Shown: one piece after another, positions 23,761-33,800 of the stretch
Layout of the letters: every line of letters starts with the position of its first letter
Numbering within the stretch: the stretch's first letter is position 1
NCBI GenBank assembly: GCA_016209885.1
Contig: JACQVF010000103.1
Location: 1-41,097 of the forward strand
Direction of reading: 5' to 3'
Source: Gemmatimonadota bacterium
Lineage (GTDB): Bacteria; Gemmatimonadota; Gemmatimonadetes; Longimicrobiales; Gaopeijiaceae
Length of the DNA stretch: 41,097 nucleotides
Translations under genes and position numbers: made by a program
The notes under the pieces: generated by a model
The model's database searches: none
What the model saw: only the letters and a program-made list of their open reading frames with translations
Told to the model about the DNA's origin: nothing

Positions 23761-25347
23761 TCACGGTACGAGGGCGCGGCCGTCAAGGTCCCCGGGAACG
23801 GGCACGCCGGCCAGCCGCGCCAGCGTAGGCGCGACATCCACGGTGCGCACGTGCTCGGAGGAGCGCCCGGGCACCACGCCCGGCCCCAGCAGCAGGACGG
23901 GAACATGGCGGTCGTAGAGGTACGGCGAGCCGTGTCCGGTCCCGGTACGTCTGTCACTGATGATCGTTCCCTCCGTCAACCTCACCTCGATGCCGAAGCG
24001 GCCCAGGGGAGGCGTCAGCCGCCCGGGATGGTACGAGTGCTGGAACAGGGTGATGAACGAGTCGGCGGGCTCGCCGCCGGCGAGCTCGTGGTACGGAACA
24101 GCGTCGGCCACGAAGTCGAAGCGCTCCACCGCCGCCGCGATCCGGTCCGCGGCGTCGGCCGTGTCCGGACCGGCGGCCGCACGCTCGATCGCCTTCATCA
24201 CCGCGGCGACTTCGCCATACAGCACACGCCGCCCGGGCCGCCCCAGCTCCTGGAGGTACTCGGGGACTGTGGCGACACCGTGGTCCGCCGACAGCGCGAG
24301 CACGTAACGACCCTCGCCCACCGCCTGGTCCAGGAACCCGAGGAATTCCCCAAGCTCGCGGTCGACACGCAGCAGGTTGTCGAGCTGCTCGCGGCTCAAG
24401 GGACCGTAGTCGTGGCCGACCCGATCCGTCTGGGAAAGGCCTACCGCCAGCAGGTCCGTGGCCGGGTCCTTCCCCAGCGCCAGCGCTTCCACAGCCGTTC
24501 GGGCGAGGGCGAGGGTGGCGGCGTCCAGGAAGGGGGTGCGCGCGAACCAGCGGAAGTAGTCGGTGGCGGTGCCACCTCGCCCTTCCTCGGAGAAACGGTG
24601 CGGGAAATAGGTGTGGGCGCCGTCCCCTTCGTATGGGACCGTGTCCCGCCGCGTGAGCGCGGCGGCCGCCGCCGGGACGCTGCTTGCCCAGACCGTGTCC
24701 GTGGTGAGCGGTTCGACCCACTCCCGGTGGAAGCGATCGAGCCACAGCGGGTATTCCGCTCGGTAGTACGTGGAGGTCGCGAAGCGGCCGCCGGTGTCGG
24801 CAAACCAGTAGACGTGGCCCCGCACCTTGCCGCCCAACAGGATGGCCGAGCGGTCCTTCCCCGAGATGGAAACGATGAGCGCTGCGGTGTCGGCCGCTGC
24901 GACCCAGTCCGCCAGCCCCTCGCGCAGCAGGTTCCGAGGTGAGCGCCCCTCCTGCGCGGGCATGCCGACGATCCGCTCCGTGGTGTCCGCGGTGTTATAT
25001 ACCGTCCTCCACCCAGCCGCGACCTTCTCGTCCCAGTCGTTCTGAACGATGCCGTGACGGGAAGGGAAGACGCCCGTGGCGAGGGTGGCGTGCCCCGGTG
25101 CCGTCTCGGTCCCGGCATGGTCATGGACGCCCGAGGCGTAGTACCGCCCCTGGTCCATGAGGCGGCGCAAGCCACCGGTGAACAGGGAGTCGTAGCGCTC
25201 GAGGAGGTCGGCCCTGAGCTGGTCCACCGCGATGAGGACGATGAGGGCCGGCCGCTCCTCCTGGGCCGCGCGCTGGCAGCCGGGCAGAAGCGCGGCAGCG
25301 GCGATCGTCAGGGTGAGGCCAAGCACCCCTCGTGGGATACGCGTCAT
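23761..25347 (-). CDS. PafA-like alkaline phosphatase lipoprotein
   Basis: A 528-aa exported lipoprotein. The lipobox is LLPGC with C24. The frame opens at 25503, but ATG 25347 starts a standard signal peptide and is preferred. The nucleophile Thr lies in TETAPGHATLATG (T82), the K-x-R pair in SGKDRSA (K164, R166) and the metal site HDYGP and SADHG later (DRVGHDYG, LSADHGVATVP), as in Elizabethkingia PafA of the alkaline phosphatase superfamily. It probably hydrolyses phosphate monoesters at the outer face or in the periplasm. No phosphate-box is visible. It diverges from the polysaccharide export gene (295 bp between). Confidence 0.88.
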   Translation of the reverse strand: MTRIPRGVLGLTLTIAAAALLPGCQRAAQEERPALIVLIAVDQLRADLLERYDSLFTGGLRRLMDQGRYYASGVHDHAGTETAPGHATLATGVFPSRHGIVQNDWDEKVAAGWRTVYNTADTTERIVGMPAQEGRSPRNLLREGLADWVAAADTAALIVSISGKDRSAILLGGKVRGHVYWFADTGGRFATSTYYRAEYPLWLDRFHREWVEPLTTDTVWASSVPAAAAALTRRDTVPYEGDGAHTYFPHRFSEEGRGGTATDYFRWFARTPFLDAATLALARTAVEALALGKDPATDLLAVGLSQTDRVGHDYGPLSREQLDNLLRVDRELGEFLGFLDQAVGEGRYVLALSADHGVATVPEYLQELGRPGRRVLYGEVAAVMKAIERAAAGPDTADAADRIAAAVERFDFVADAVPYHELAGGEPADSFITLFQHSYHPGRLTPPLGRFGIEVRLTEGTIISDRRTGTGHGSPYLYDRHVPVLLLGPGVVPGRSSEHVRTVDVAPTLARLAGVPVPGDLDGRALVP

Positions 25348-25642
25348 AGGGTCGTGGTCCCGGTCGGAGTTCTCGGGGCGTGGACACCCGTGGACACCGT
25401 CGAAGCCCAGCCGCCGTGCGTGCGCCGATGCCCGACCGCGCCACCCCGCGCCGCCGCCAGCTCGGGCCGCATCCCCGGGTGGAGCCATCCGCGGTGCCGC
25501 CACGGCGACTCAGGCCCGGCCGCGGACGCGCAGCGCGAGGGCGGGAAGAATACGCGCCGGCCCGGCCACTAGACAACCCCGGGCGCCGGGTCTAAACTTC
25601 CGCGACTCCTCAGACCTCCACGACTCCGGGTGGGTAACTCTC

Positions 25643-26335
25643 GTGTGCACACTTCACGCACTGGCCGTCCCGCTCCCGATCCGACTCGGCATCGCGGCGC
25701 TCCTCGTTCCGGGCGTGAGCCCGGGGCCGGCCTGGAGCCAGATCCCCCAAGCCGACGACGGCGTGCGCGCCGGCGACATGGTGACCATCGAGTTCTTCAC
25801 GGCCGCGGGCGTGCGGCCGGCTGAGCTCTCGGGCGAACACACGGTGGACCGGGACGGGCAGCTCGTCCTCCCGTACGTGGGCCGGATCAGCGTGCAGGGC
25901 CTGAACGCGCTGGAGATGCGCGAGCTCCTGACTCAGCGCTTCTCGCAGTTCTATGAGAACCCCATCCTCGTCGTTCGGGTGCAGCTCACCGTGAACGTCA
26001 CGGGCGTGGTTCGGATACCGGGACACTACCTGGTGGACCCGAGCGCAACGCTGGTGGATGCGCTGGCCCGCGCAGGCGGCGTGCTCGAGGAGCTCGGCGG
26101 CGGCTCAGGCCAGCTCGCAAACTCGAGGAGCGTGCGGCTGGTTCGGGGCGGCCGGACCCATGTCGTCGACCTGCGGCCCGACGCGCTCACGCGAGAGATC
26201 TCCGACCTGCGGGTGCAGTCGGGCGACTGGCTCCACGTGCCTCCGGCGCCCCGCTCCCGGTGGCGCGACAACCTGCAGCTCGCCGCTTCCATGCTGACCG
26301 TCGCCGCCAGCGTCATCTTCATCGCCGCGCGCTGA
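25643..26335 (+). CDS. polysaccharide export protein (Wza-like)
   Basis: About 230 aa. A signal-like stretch leads (PIRLGIAALLVPGVSPGPAWSQ). Residues about 45-120 are a Poly_export domain (DMVTIEFFTAAG, HTVDRDGQLVLPYVGRISVQGL, MRELLTQRFSQFYENP), followed by an SLBB-like stretch (VTGVVRIPGHYLVDPSATLVDALARAGG). The C-terminal 20 residues form a hydrophobic helix (LQLAASMLTVAASVIFIAA), likely the outer-membrane anchor seen in Wza. No cysteine lipobox is visible in the signal. GTG 25643 is the best start in an otherwise open frame; no clear ribosome site. No other capsule genes lie nearby, so it stands alone. Confidence 0.8.
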   Translation: MCTLHALAVPLPIRLGIAALLVPGVSPGPAWSQIPQADDGVRAGDMVTIEFFTAAGVRPAELSGEHTVDRDGQLVLPYVGRISVQGLNALEMRELLTQRFSQFYENPILVVRVQLTVNVTGVVRIPGHYLVDPSATLVDALARAGGVLEELGGGSGQLANSRSVRLVRGGRTHVVDLRPDALTREISDLRVQSGDWLHVPPAPRSRWRDNLQLAASMLTVAASVIFIAAR

Positions 26336-26386
26336 GCTCATGGCGAGTCCACGGCGCCGAACCGGGTGAGCCGTGCAGCGAGCCCC

Positions 26387-27019
26387 ATGGATCACCGAGC
26401 GCGCGACGGCTGGATCGAGGTCATCACCGGCGTGATGTTCAGCGGCAAGTCCGAGGAACTCATGCGCCGCGCCCGCCGCGCCGTCATCGCGCGCAAGCGG
26501 GTGCAGGTGTTCAAGTCGCACCTCGACGACCGCTACGACGGGTTCTTGCAGGTCCGGTCGCACGACGGCGGCGCTCTGGACGCCGAGCCGGTCACCAGCT
26601 CGCGGGAGATCCTGGAGAAGCTGGGCCCGGACACACAGGTCGTGGCGATCGACGAGGCGCAGTTCCTCGACGACGGGATCGTGAAGGTCTGCAACTGGCT
26701 GGCGGACCGCGGAGTCCGCGTCATCCTGGCGGGCACGGACATGGACTTCCGCGGTGAGCCCTTCGGGCCGATCCCGCTCCTGCTCGCCATCGCCGAACGG
26801 ATCGACAAACTGCACGCGATCTGTATGGTCTGCGGAGACCTGGCGACCCGGAACCAGCGCCTGATCAGCGGGCAGCCGGCTCCCTCCGAGGGCCCTACGA
26901 TCCAGGTGGGCGGCGGCGAGAGCTACGAGGCCCGCTGCCGCCGGTGCCACGTGGTGCCGTCCGTGGCAAACGACCAGACGGAGATCGCGTTCGCCGCCAC
27001 GAACGAAAGGCGTGGCTAA
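26387..27019 (+). CDS. tdk: thymidine kinase
   Basis: Type II thymidine kinase, about 210 aa, which phosphorylates thymidine to dTMP in salvage. Walker A is [14 protein letters not shown] near residue 12-25 and the Walker B/catalytic stretch is [12 protein letters not shown]. The lasso zinc site has CMVCG and EARCRRCH, the expected four Cys/His ligands. The frame also opens with GTG at 26366, seven codons earlier. The next small gene follows on the same strand. Confidence 0.93.
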   Translation: MDHRARDGWIEVITGVMFSGKSEELMRRARRAVIARKRVQVFKSHLDDRYDGFLQVRSHDGGALDAEPVTSSREILEKLGPDTQVVAIDEAQFLDDGIVKVCNWLADRGVRVILAGTDMDFRGEPFGPIPLLLAIAERIDKLHAICMVCGDLATRNQRLISGQPAPSEGPTIQVGGGESYEARCRRCHVVPSVANDQTEIAFAATNERRG

Positions 27020-27104
27020 GACTTCCGACCGAACGGACGGTCGCGAGCATTGGCGGCAACCGCCGGGGCCGTGCCGAGCCAGCATGGAAGGAGCAAGTCC
27101 GACG

Positions 27105-27308
27105 ATGGATGCGGAGCGGATCGTTCGCGAGGTCAAGCGGCTTTACTTCGAGACCAGCCGGGACACGCTGGAGCAGGACTTCGCGCGCGCCCGCGAGCTC
27201 GCGAACCATATCCCGGAGGGCGACGCGGCCCGCGCGCAGATCGAGCGCTACCTGCGCGCGTTTCCGCGACTCTGGTCGAGCCTGAACGGCAACGAAGGAG
27301 AGGGCTGA
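27105..27308 (+). CDS. small helical protein of unknown function
   Basis: 67 aa. ATG 27105 has AAGGAG 12 bases upstream, better than the upstream ATGs at 27012 and 27084. Predominantly alpha-helical and charged (DAERIVREVKRLYFETSRDT, then LEQDFARARELANHIPEGDAAR is split by conserved polar residues). No domain recognised. It lies between tdk and the methyltransferase on the same strand and may be a translational link to either. Confidence 0.55.
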   Translation: MDAERIVREVKRLYFETSRDTLEQDFARARELANHIPEGDAARAQIERYLRAFPRLWSSLNGNEGEG

Positions 27309-27332
27309 GCGCGAACGACCCCACACGCTGGG

Positions 27333-27381
27333 GCCGACCTCCGTCCCCACGCGCCGGAGCCGACCTTCGTCCCCAAGCGCC
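27333..27381 (+). repeat. 23-bp imperfect tandem repeat before the methyltransferase
   Basis: Two 23-bp units, 27333-27355 and 27359-27381, differ at two positions (period 26 bp). They begin GCCGACCT(C/T)CGTCCCCA. They lie between the small helical gene and the likely start of the methyltransferase at 27419. They might be coding if the methyltransferase starts earlier. Confidence 0.7.
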
Positions 27382-27418
27382 ATTCCCGCGCCCCCAGCGC
27401 ATCTCCTTCTTCCCCCGC

Positions 27419-30400
27419 ATGCAGCCGCTCGATCGCGCGCTCGTAACGGGTGCGCGGGACCTCGACGGCGTGGGCCGCCTTCTGCGTGCCCTGGGTCTAC
27501 GGATGCTTCCGCCTCCGTGGCCGCCGCTCCCGCTGGAGCCTCCAGGCACGCTCGCGGCGGGCCGCATTGCGGGGGAATACGCCACGCTGGCGGTGGCCGT
27601 CGGGCCGCGACCCGATGCCAGCGCGGCGGGCATCGCCCGGGACATCCGCCGGCTGGTCAGTGCGACCCCGGGCCGGCGGTGGCTCCTGCTCTTCCACGAT
27701 CTCGAGTTTCGCTGGCTCACGTTCGCGTCCCCGGGCGTGGACGGCGAGGTCCGGCGATTGGAGCTGCGGCGGCAGGCGCCGGACGCGGCGGCGCTGGAGG
27801 CGCTGGCGGAGATGGCCGCGCGCCCCGGCGACGGCGGCACGGCGCTCGCCCTGCGCCATGCCCGGGCGCTGGCGCGCGGGCGCATCACGGAGCGGTTCTT
27901 CGGCGAGTTCCGGGCCGTTCGTGCAGGGCTGGCGCGGGCGTGGACCGGACTTGCCCCTGACGACGACGCCGACCGGGACGAGCTGGCGCTCCTCCTGCTC
28001 TGCCGCCTTCTGTTTCTTCACTTCATCGAGGCGCGCGGCTGGCTGGACGGCGACCCCCGCTTCGTCGCGCGCCTCTTGGAGCGCCGGCTCGCCGCGCCCG
28101 GGCGCGACTCGTTCTTCCGCGCGCGGCTCCAGCCGCTCTTCTTCGAAGCGCTGAACGCTCCTCGAGGCCGCCGCGCGGTGGGGTCACTCGACCTCGACCG
28201 GCTGCCCTACCTCGACGGTGGGTTGTTCGCACGGCGGCCGGTCGAGCGGCGCCAGCCGGACGCGGACCTGCCGGACGCCGCCCTGACCGCCCTTTTCGAT
28301 GGCTTCTTCGCCCGCTATCGCTTCACTCCCGTGGAAGCCGAGGCGGACGCCGGGGGAGCGAGCGTGGACCCGGAGATCCTGGGGCGGGTCTTCGAGGGGC
28401 TCATGGAGCCGCGAGAGCGCTGCCGGAGCGGGACCTTCTACACGCCGCGCGCGGCAGTGCGCGCGCTGGTCATGGCGGCGCTGGAGAGCCATCTGACGGC
28501 GGCGCTAGGCGGCGACCCGACAGCCGCCGCGGCGGGTGCGCGTCCCCCGCAGGCGGCGATCCGGATCGCAGATCTCCTGGACGGCAACCTGCCGGATGAG
28601 GCGACGCGCATGCAGATCGCCACGGCGCTCCGTGGCGTGCGCGTCCTGGATCCCGCGGCCGGCTCCGGCGCGCTCCTGCTCGGGTGCCTCGAGTTGCTCA
28701 TGGTCCTGCGCCGCGCATGCGGCGACGAGGCCGGCATGGTCGACGAGTTGCGCGCCGCACTCTACGGCGTGGACATCAAGGCAGAGGCGGTCCTCCTGTG
28801 CATGCTGAGGCTCTGGCTCGCGCTGTCCGTCGCGGCGCCAGCCGGCGTGACGGATGCGCCGCACCCGCTTCCGAACCTGGATCGCCGGATCCGCCAGGGC
28901 GATGCCCTCGTCGACCCCCTGGAATTCGCCATGGCGGCGTTCGAGAAGCTGGGGGAGGACGCGCGCTCCGCCCGCGCGCTGCGCGCGCTCGAAACGCTGC
29001 GTTCTCGTCACTTCGACGCGACCGGTCCGGCGAGGGAGGAGATCGAGCGCAGCCTTGGCGCGGCCGAGCGGAAGCTGGCGCTCAGCGTGCTCGAGTCGGC
29101 GCGTGCCGCGCTGTGCGGACAGCTCGACGAGCTCCGAGCCGTGGCGGCGAGCCGCGATCTCTTCGGCGCCCCGGCAGCCGGCCAGGCCGAACTCGGACGG
29201 ATGGCCGAACTGGAGGCGCGTCTGGCCGAGGTGGAGCTCCGCCATCGCCAGTGCACGGAGTCGAACGAGCTCCCGTTCTTCAGCTTCCGCCTCCACTTCA
29301 GCGAGGTCTTCACGCGCGGCGGCTTCGATATCGTCATTACCAACCCGCCGTGGGTGCGGCCGCACCGCTGGAGCCGGGAGACGGGACCGGCACTCCGGCA
29401 GCGCTATGCCGTGCTCCGCGCCCCTTCCGCCACTGCGGGGTCGGGCGACGACTCGGGCGACGCGGGCGACTCGGGCCACTCGGACTGCCGGCGCGGCTCG
29501 GTGGCGACGGAGAGCTCGGGCGGCCGCGGACGCCGCGCTGCTGGCCGGCTCGCCGGCTCGCAGAGCGACCTGTCGCTCGCCTTCCTCGAGCGGTCCCTCG
29601 AGCTGCTCCGGCCGGGTGGCACGCTGGCGATCCTGCTCCCGGCCAAGTGTCTGCGCGCGCTCTACGGAGCCACGGCTCGGGCGATGCTCCTGCGGTGCGC
29701 CACGCTCGTGGCCCTGGAGGACCACGCGCTCGACCAGAACGCGATCTTCAGCGCGGACTCGTTCGTGGCGATGCTGGTCCTCCGCAAGGAGCCGGCGCCG
29801 CCGCGCCATCTCGTACGGGTGCGGGTCACCCGGCGCTCGCGCTCGCCAGTCGAGTTCCGCGTCGGGCAGACGCTCCTTCCTTCGGGCCCCGAGCCCGGCG
29901 CGCCGTGGTTGCTCGCACCCCCTCCGGTGGCCGAGGCGGTTCGCGCCATGCAGGCTGCCGGCCAGCCGCTGGGTGCGCACGTCCGCGTCCACCGGGGCGT
30001 GTTCACCGCCGCAAACGACGTCTTCCTCCTCCGGGAAGCGGCGGGAGGACTGGGCGGCATCGTGCGCGCCGTGTCCGCCGCGGGGGACCCCGGGGCTCGC
30101 CGCACGGCCGACCAGGCGAACGCCACGGAAGAGGCGGATCGGGAGGGGGGGAGCGCCGTCCCGGTCCACGTGGAGGGCCAGGTGCTGCGCAGGGTCGTGC
30201 GCGGCTCCGGGATCCGGGCCTGGTCGTTCGAGGCGCCGGAGCACATCCTCTGGCTCCACGCCGACGGCCGTCGTGATCCAGAGCCGCCGCCGCGGCTGGC
30301 AGCGGCGTACCTGGCGCGCCACCGTCGCCGGCTCGAGAGCCGCGACGGCGCACGGCGCCTGCCGCCCGGCGCCCTCTTCCGCGTCTCGCCGGCCGTCATC

Positions 30401-30871
30401 GGCCCCAAGGTCATGTGGCAGGACCTGGCGGACCGTCCGGCGGCGGCCTACGTGTTCGAGCCGGTACGCTGTGCAGACGGCGTCGAGCGGCCCGTCATCC
30501 CGCTGAACACCGTGTACTTCGTCATCCCTCCCGACGATGATGCGGGCCACTTCCTCGCTGCGCTCCTGAACTCACGCCCCGTGGCGACGTACGTGCGTGC
30601 CGTGGCGGAACGGGCCAAGGACGCGCGCTTCCGCTTCCTGGCCTGGACGATGGAGGCGCTTCCGATCCCCGCGGCCTGGGCTGAGGCCCCGGAGAGCGGG
30701 GCGCTCATCGCGCTGAGCCGGCGCGCCCACGGAGCCGGTGCCCTCGCCGGTCCTGACGAGGCGCGCCAGACGAAGCTCGTGGCGCGGCTCTACGGACTGA
30801 GCGAGGCGCAGCTCGGCGCGCTCCTGGAATGGGACCGCTGGCTGGCGGAGGCCGCGTGCGCCGCGAGCTGA
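27419..30871 (+). CDS. N6-adenine DNA methyltransferase (Eco57I/TypeIIG-like)
   Basis: About 1150 aa. Residues 1-230 are a conserved N-terminal part (RWLLLFHDLEFRWLTFASPG) with no recognisable nuclease motif. The Rossmann core has motif I LDPAAGSGALLLG (D411) and the catalytic motif IV NPPW (N642-W645), preceded by FDIVIT; NPPY is usual, NPPW occurs in this family. A Ser/Gly/Asp-rich insertion follows at about residues 671-710. The C-terminal part (about 800-1150) resembles a TaqI-type target recognition region (PGALFRVSPAVIGPKVMWQDL, NTVYFVIP, ALLNSRPVATYVR). ATG 27419 is tentative because the frame is open to 27050 and no ribosome site is clear. The 3' end overlaps the helicase gene, so both probably act together in DNA modification and defence. 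Confidence 0.85.
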   Translation: MQPLDRALVTGARDLDGVGRLLRALGLRMLPPPWPPLPLEPPGTLAAGRIAGEYATLAVAVGPRPDASAAGIARDIRRLVSATPGRRWLLLFHDLEFRWLTFASPGVDGEVRRLELRRQAPDAAALEALAEMAARPGDGGTALALRHARALARGRITERFFGEFRAVRAGLARAWTGLAPDDDADRDELALLLLCRLLFLHFIEARGWLDGDPRFVARLLERRLAAPGRDSFFRARLQPLFFEALNAPRGRRAVGSLDLDRLPYLDGGLFARRPVERRQPDADLPDAALTALFDGFFARYRFTPVEAEADAGGASVDPEILGRVFEGLMEPRERCRSGTFYTPRAAVRALVMAALESHLTAALGGDPTAAAAGARPPQAAIRIADLLDGNLPDEATRMQIATALRGVRVLDPAAGSGALLLGCLELLMVLRRACGDEAGMVDELRAALYGVDIKAEAVLLCMLRLWLALSVAAPAGVTDAPHPLPNLDRRIRQGDALVDPLEFAMAAFEKLGEDARSARALRALETLRSRHFDATGPAREEIERSLGAAERKLALSVLESARAALCGQLDELRAVAASRDLFGAPAAGQAELGRMAELEARLAEVELRHRQCTESNELPFFSFRLHFSEVFTRGGFDIVITNPPWVRPHRWSRETGPALRQRYAVLRAPSATAGSGDDSGDAGDSGHSDCRRGSVATESSGGRGRRAAGRLAGSQSDLSLAFLERSLELLRPGGTLAILLPAKCLRALYGATARAMLLRCATLVALEDHALDQNAIFSADSFVAMLVLRKEPAPPRHLVRVRVTRRSRSPVEFRVGQTLLPSGPEPGAPWLLAPPPVAEAVRAMQAAGQPLGAHVRVHRGVFTAANDVFLLREAAGGLGGIVRAVSAAGDPGARRTADQANATEEADREGGSAVPVHVEGQVLRRVVRGSGIRAWSFEAPEHILWLHADGRRDPEPPPRLAAAYLARHRRRLESRDGARRLPPGALFRVSPAVIGPKVMWQDLADRPAAAYVFEPVRCADGVERPVIPLNTVYFVIPPDDDAGHFLAALLNSRPVATYVRAVAERAKDARFRFLAWTMEALPIPAAWAEAPESGALIALSRRAHGAGALAGPDEARQTKLVARLYGLSEAQLGALLEWDRWLAEAACAAS

Positions 30872-33800
30872 CCGCGCATCGCGAACGGCAGGGGGGCGGC
30901 CGGGCGCCCACCCTCGTCGATGACCGCTCGTCCCCCGACTTCCGGGCGGTCTTCGGCGAGCTCGCCGCCCGCTCGCGCGCGATCGAGGTCGCCATCCGCC
31001 GGATCCGGCTGAGCGCGGTCGAGCTCCGGCCGGGCGAGATGGCGGGCGTCCGCGCGCTCCGGCTGCTCGTCGGCCCCCTGGACACGGAATCTCTCGGCGC
31101 GGAGGCCCGGGCGGTGGCGGCGGACGCCCGGAAGCGCGCGAATCTGCTCCTCATCCTCGAGATGCTCGACGCCGAGATCCTCGACGTGCGGGCGTCCGCG
31201 TTGCTGTCCTGGGCGCCCGACTTTTCGGTGTTCCACGGCACACGCGGAGCGCGCCACCTGCTCGTGGGTCCCCACCTCTTCCAGCGGCCGGCCGAACCGG
31301 GCTCACTCGCGCTGGCGTCGCTCCACGGCGCGGACGCCGCGCGCCGTGCCGCCGCACGCTTCGCAGAGCTATGGGCCGATGGCCGCGACGTGCGGCCCGT
31401 CGCCCTCGAGATCCTGGAGCGCGCGGCCGGGCGGCCGCCCCTCTTTGTTCGCGAGACGACCATCCGGCCGTACGGCACCCCGGTTCCGCCCGCTGAGGCC
31501 GCCGCGGCTGCGCTCGGGCGTGCGTTCGGTTGGCCGGCGGTCGAGCCCCCGACGCCCGCCGCCGGCGACGGGGCGGTCGCCCCGCAGGATCGTCGCCCCG
31601 GAGGCCCCGATCTCACCGCCTACCAGCGTGATGCCGCGGAGCGGGCGGCGCGCATCCTGGACCGCCGCCGCGGGGTGCTGGTGTGCGACAGCGTCGGTCT
31701 CGGAAAGACGTTCATCGCGCTCCGTCTCATCGAGGACGTGCTCCGAGGAGGCGGACCCGTCGCCGTGGTTTCCCCCGCCGCGCTCCGCCCTCAGTGGACA
31801 CGGCCGCTCCTCGCCGTCGCCGAGCGCTACCAGGTGCGGCATTCCATCGGGCTCGGCTCGAAGCACGGCAAGAACGGCGAAGAGCAGCCAGCACAACAGT
31901 GGCGCACGGGCGGCCTCGAGCTGGGGGAGGCGCACCGCGCATACGGCCCGCTCATCGCCTGGCTGTCGCAGGCGCGGCTCAGCCGTGGCGGCCATGGGCT
32001 CGAGCGGCTCCCACGCCTCGAGCTTCTGGTCGTGGACGAAGCGCACAACTTCCGGAATCCTCGCACCCGACGCTACGCGGCGCTCGCCCGAATCGCTGCG
32101 GGCGCCCGCGTCGCGCTCCTCACGGCGACGCCCGTCAACAACAGTGCCTGGGACCTCTACTCGCTCATCCGCATCTTCGCGGGCGACGGCGACTTCACCG
32201 ATCTGGGCGTACCCAGCCTGCGGGAAGCCGTGGACTCCGCACACCGGAGCGCCACGTCGCTCAGGTCCGTCGTCGCCGCTATCTCCGTCCGTCGCACGCG
32301 TGAGTTCATCCGCGACCACTACGCCGGCGGGCCTCATGGCGACGGCAGCGCGCTCCGCTTTCCCACGCGGGCGGCCCCCGTGCCGATCCGCTACTCGCTC
32401 GAGGAGGCGCGGCCCGGATGGTACGCCGAGGCGCTAAGCGCGCTGGAGGCGCTCGAGTTTGCGGCGCTGGCCACCGTGACATGGGCCGCCCACGACCCGT
32501 CGACCGCTGGACGCCGGTCGCGCGGCACGCGGAAGTACCACGTGCGACTCGGCCGGCCCCGCACGCCGGCTGAGGTCCAGTCGCCGGTAGAGCTGGTCCG
32601 CCTGGCGCTCCTCAAGCGCCTCGAGTCCAGCCTCTTCGCGTTCGGCAGGAGCATCCGAAGGCTCGAGCGCATGACGGAGACGGTGCGCGCCGCAGTGCAG
32701 AATGGTCGGATGCCGGGCGCCCGAGAGCTCAGGGGCCTGGTGGCGGGAGAGGAGGCGGGCCAGCTCCTCCTGGCTCCCGTGATCGGCGCCCCGCTTCCCC
32801 GGGCGGTCGAACCGGAGGCCGTTCTCCCGGCGCTCCATGCGGACCTCGAGCGGCTGAAGCGACTGGCCGGGCTCGCGCAGGTGATCGGGGTGGCCGACGA
32901 CCCCAAGCTCTCGCGTCTCGTCGAACTCCTCGCCCGCGATGCCCGCGGCGACAAGGTCGTGGTCTTCACCGAGTTCCGGGATACCGCGCACTACCTGCAC
33001 CGGGCGCTGTACGGACGCGTGCGCGCAGCGCTCGTCGATGGCGAGGGCGCCCGCATCGGGAGCACACCGGCAGCGCGCAGGGACGTCATCCTGCGATTCG
33101 CGCCCCGGGCGAACGGCGCCCGAGCGACCCGTGCGGCGGAGCGTATCGACGTCCTGGTCACGACGGACGTGCTCGCCGAAGGGCTCAACCTCCAGGACGC
33201 GGCCCGCGTGGTATCGTACGATCTCCCGTGGAACCCCGTGCGGCTGATCCAGCGGATCGGCCGCATCGATCGTCTCGGCTCGCCGCACGAGCTCGTGCAC
33301 CTCTACCACTTCGTCCCCGATCTCGGGCTCGAGGGCTTGCTCCGGCTGTTCGCGCGGATCCAGGCGAAACTTGCCACCATCGGCGAGACCGTCGGCGTCG
33401 ACGGCTCTGTCCTGGGAGGCGAGGCGCCACTTCCCCTCGACACGATGCTCGACGCGCTCGCACGCGCGGACGCCGATTGCCTCGACCGGATCGAACGGAG
33501 CGAAGCGGCGCCGTTCGAGATCGAGGAACGGATACGCCTGCGCTGGCGCGCGCACGCTCAGACGCTGGGTGGCCGCGTTCCGGAGCGCGAGGACGAGCCG
33601 GCGATGGCCGCGGCGGTCGACGCCGACTTCGCCGGAACCACGGTGCTGTGCTTCTCCGCCCGGACCGGGCCAGACCGCGCCGGCGAGCGCTGGATTGTCG
33701 TCGATGCCGGAGGCGCGCGGATCGACCGCATCGCGGCAATCGAGGCGTTCACGCGGGCCCTCGAAGCCCTGCCCGCCCAGCCGGACCGGCATGCGCTGGA

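Noticed and set aside
28505..30550. 681-codon minus-strand frame over the methyltransferase
   Set aside because: Antisense to motifs I and IV of the methyltransferase; no domain recognised.
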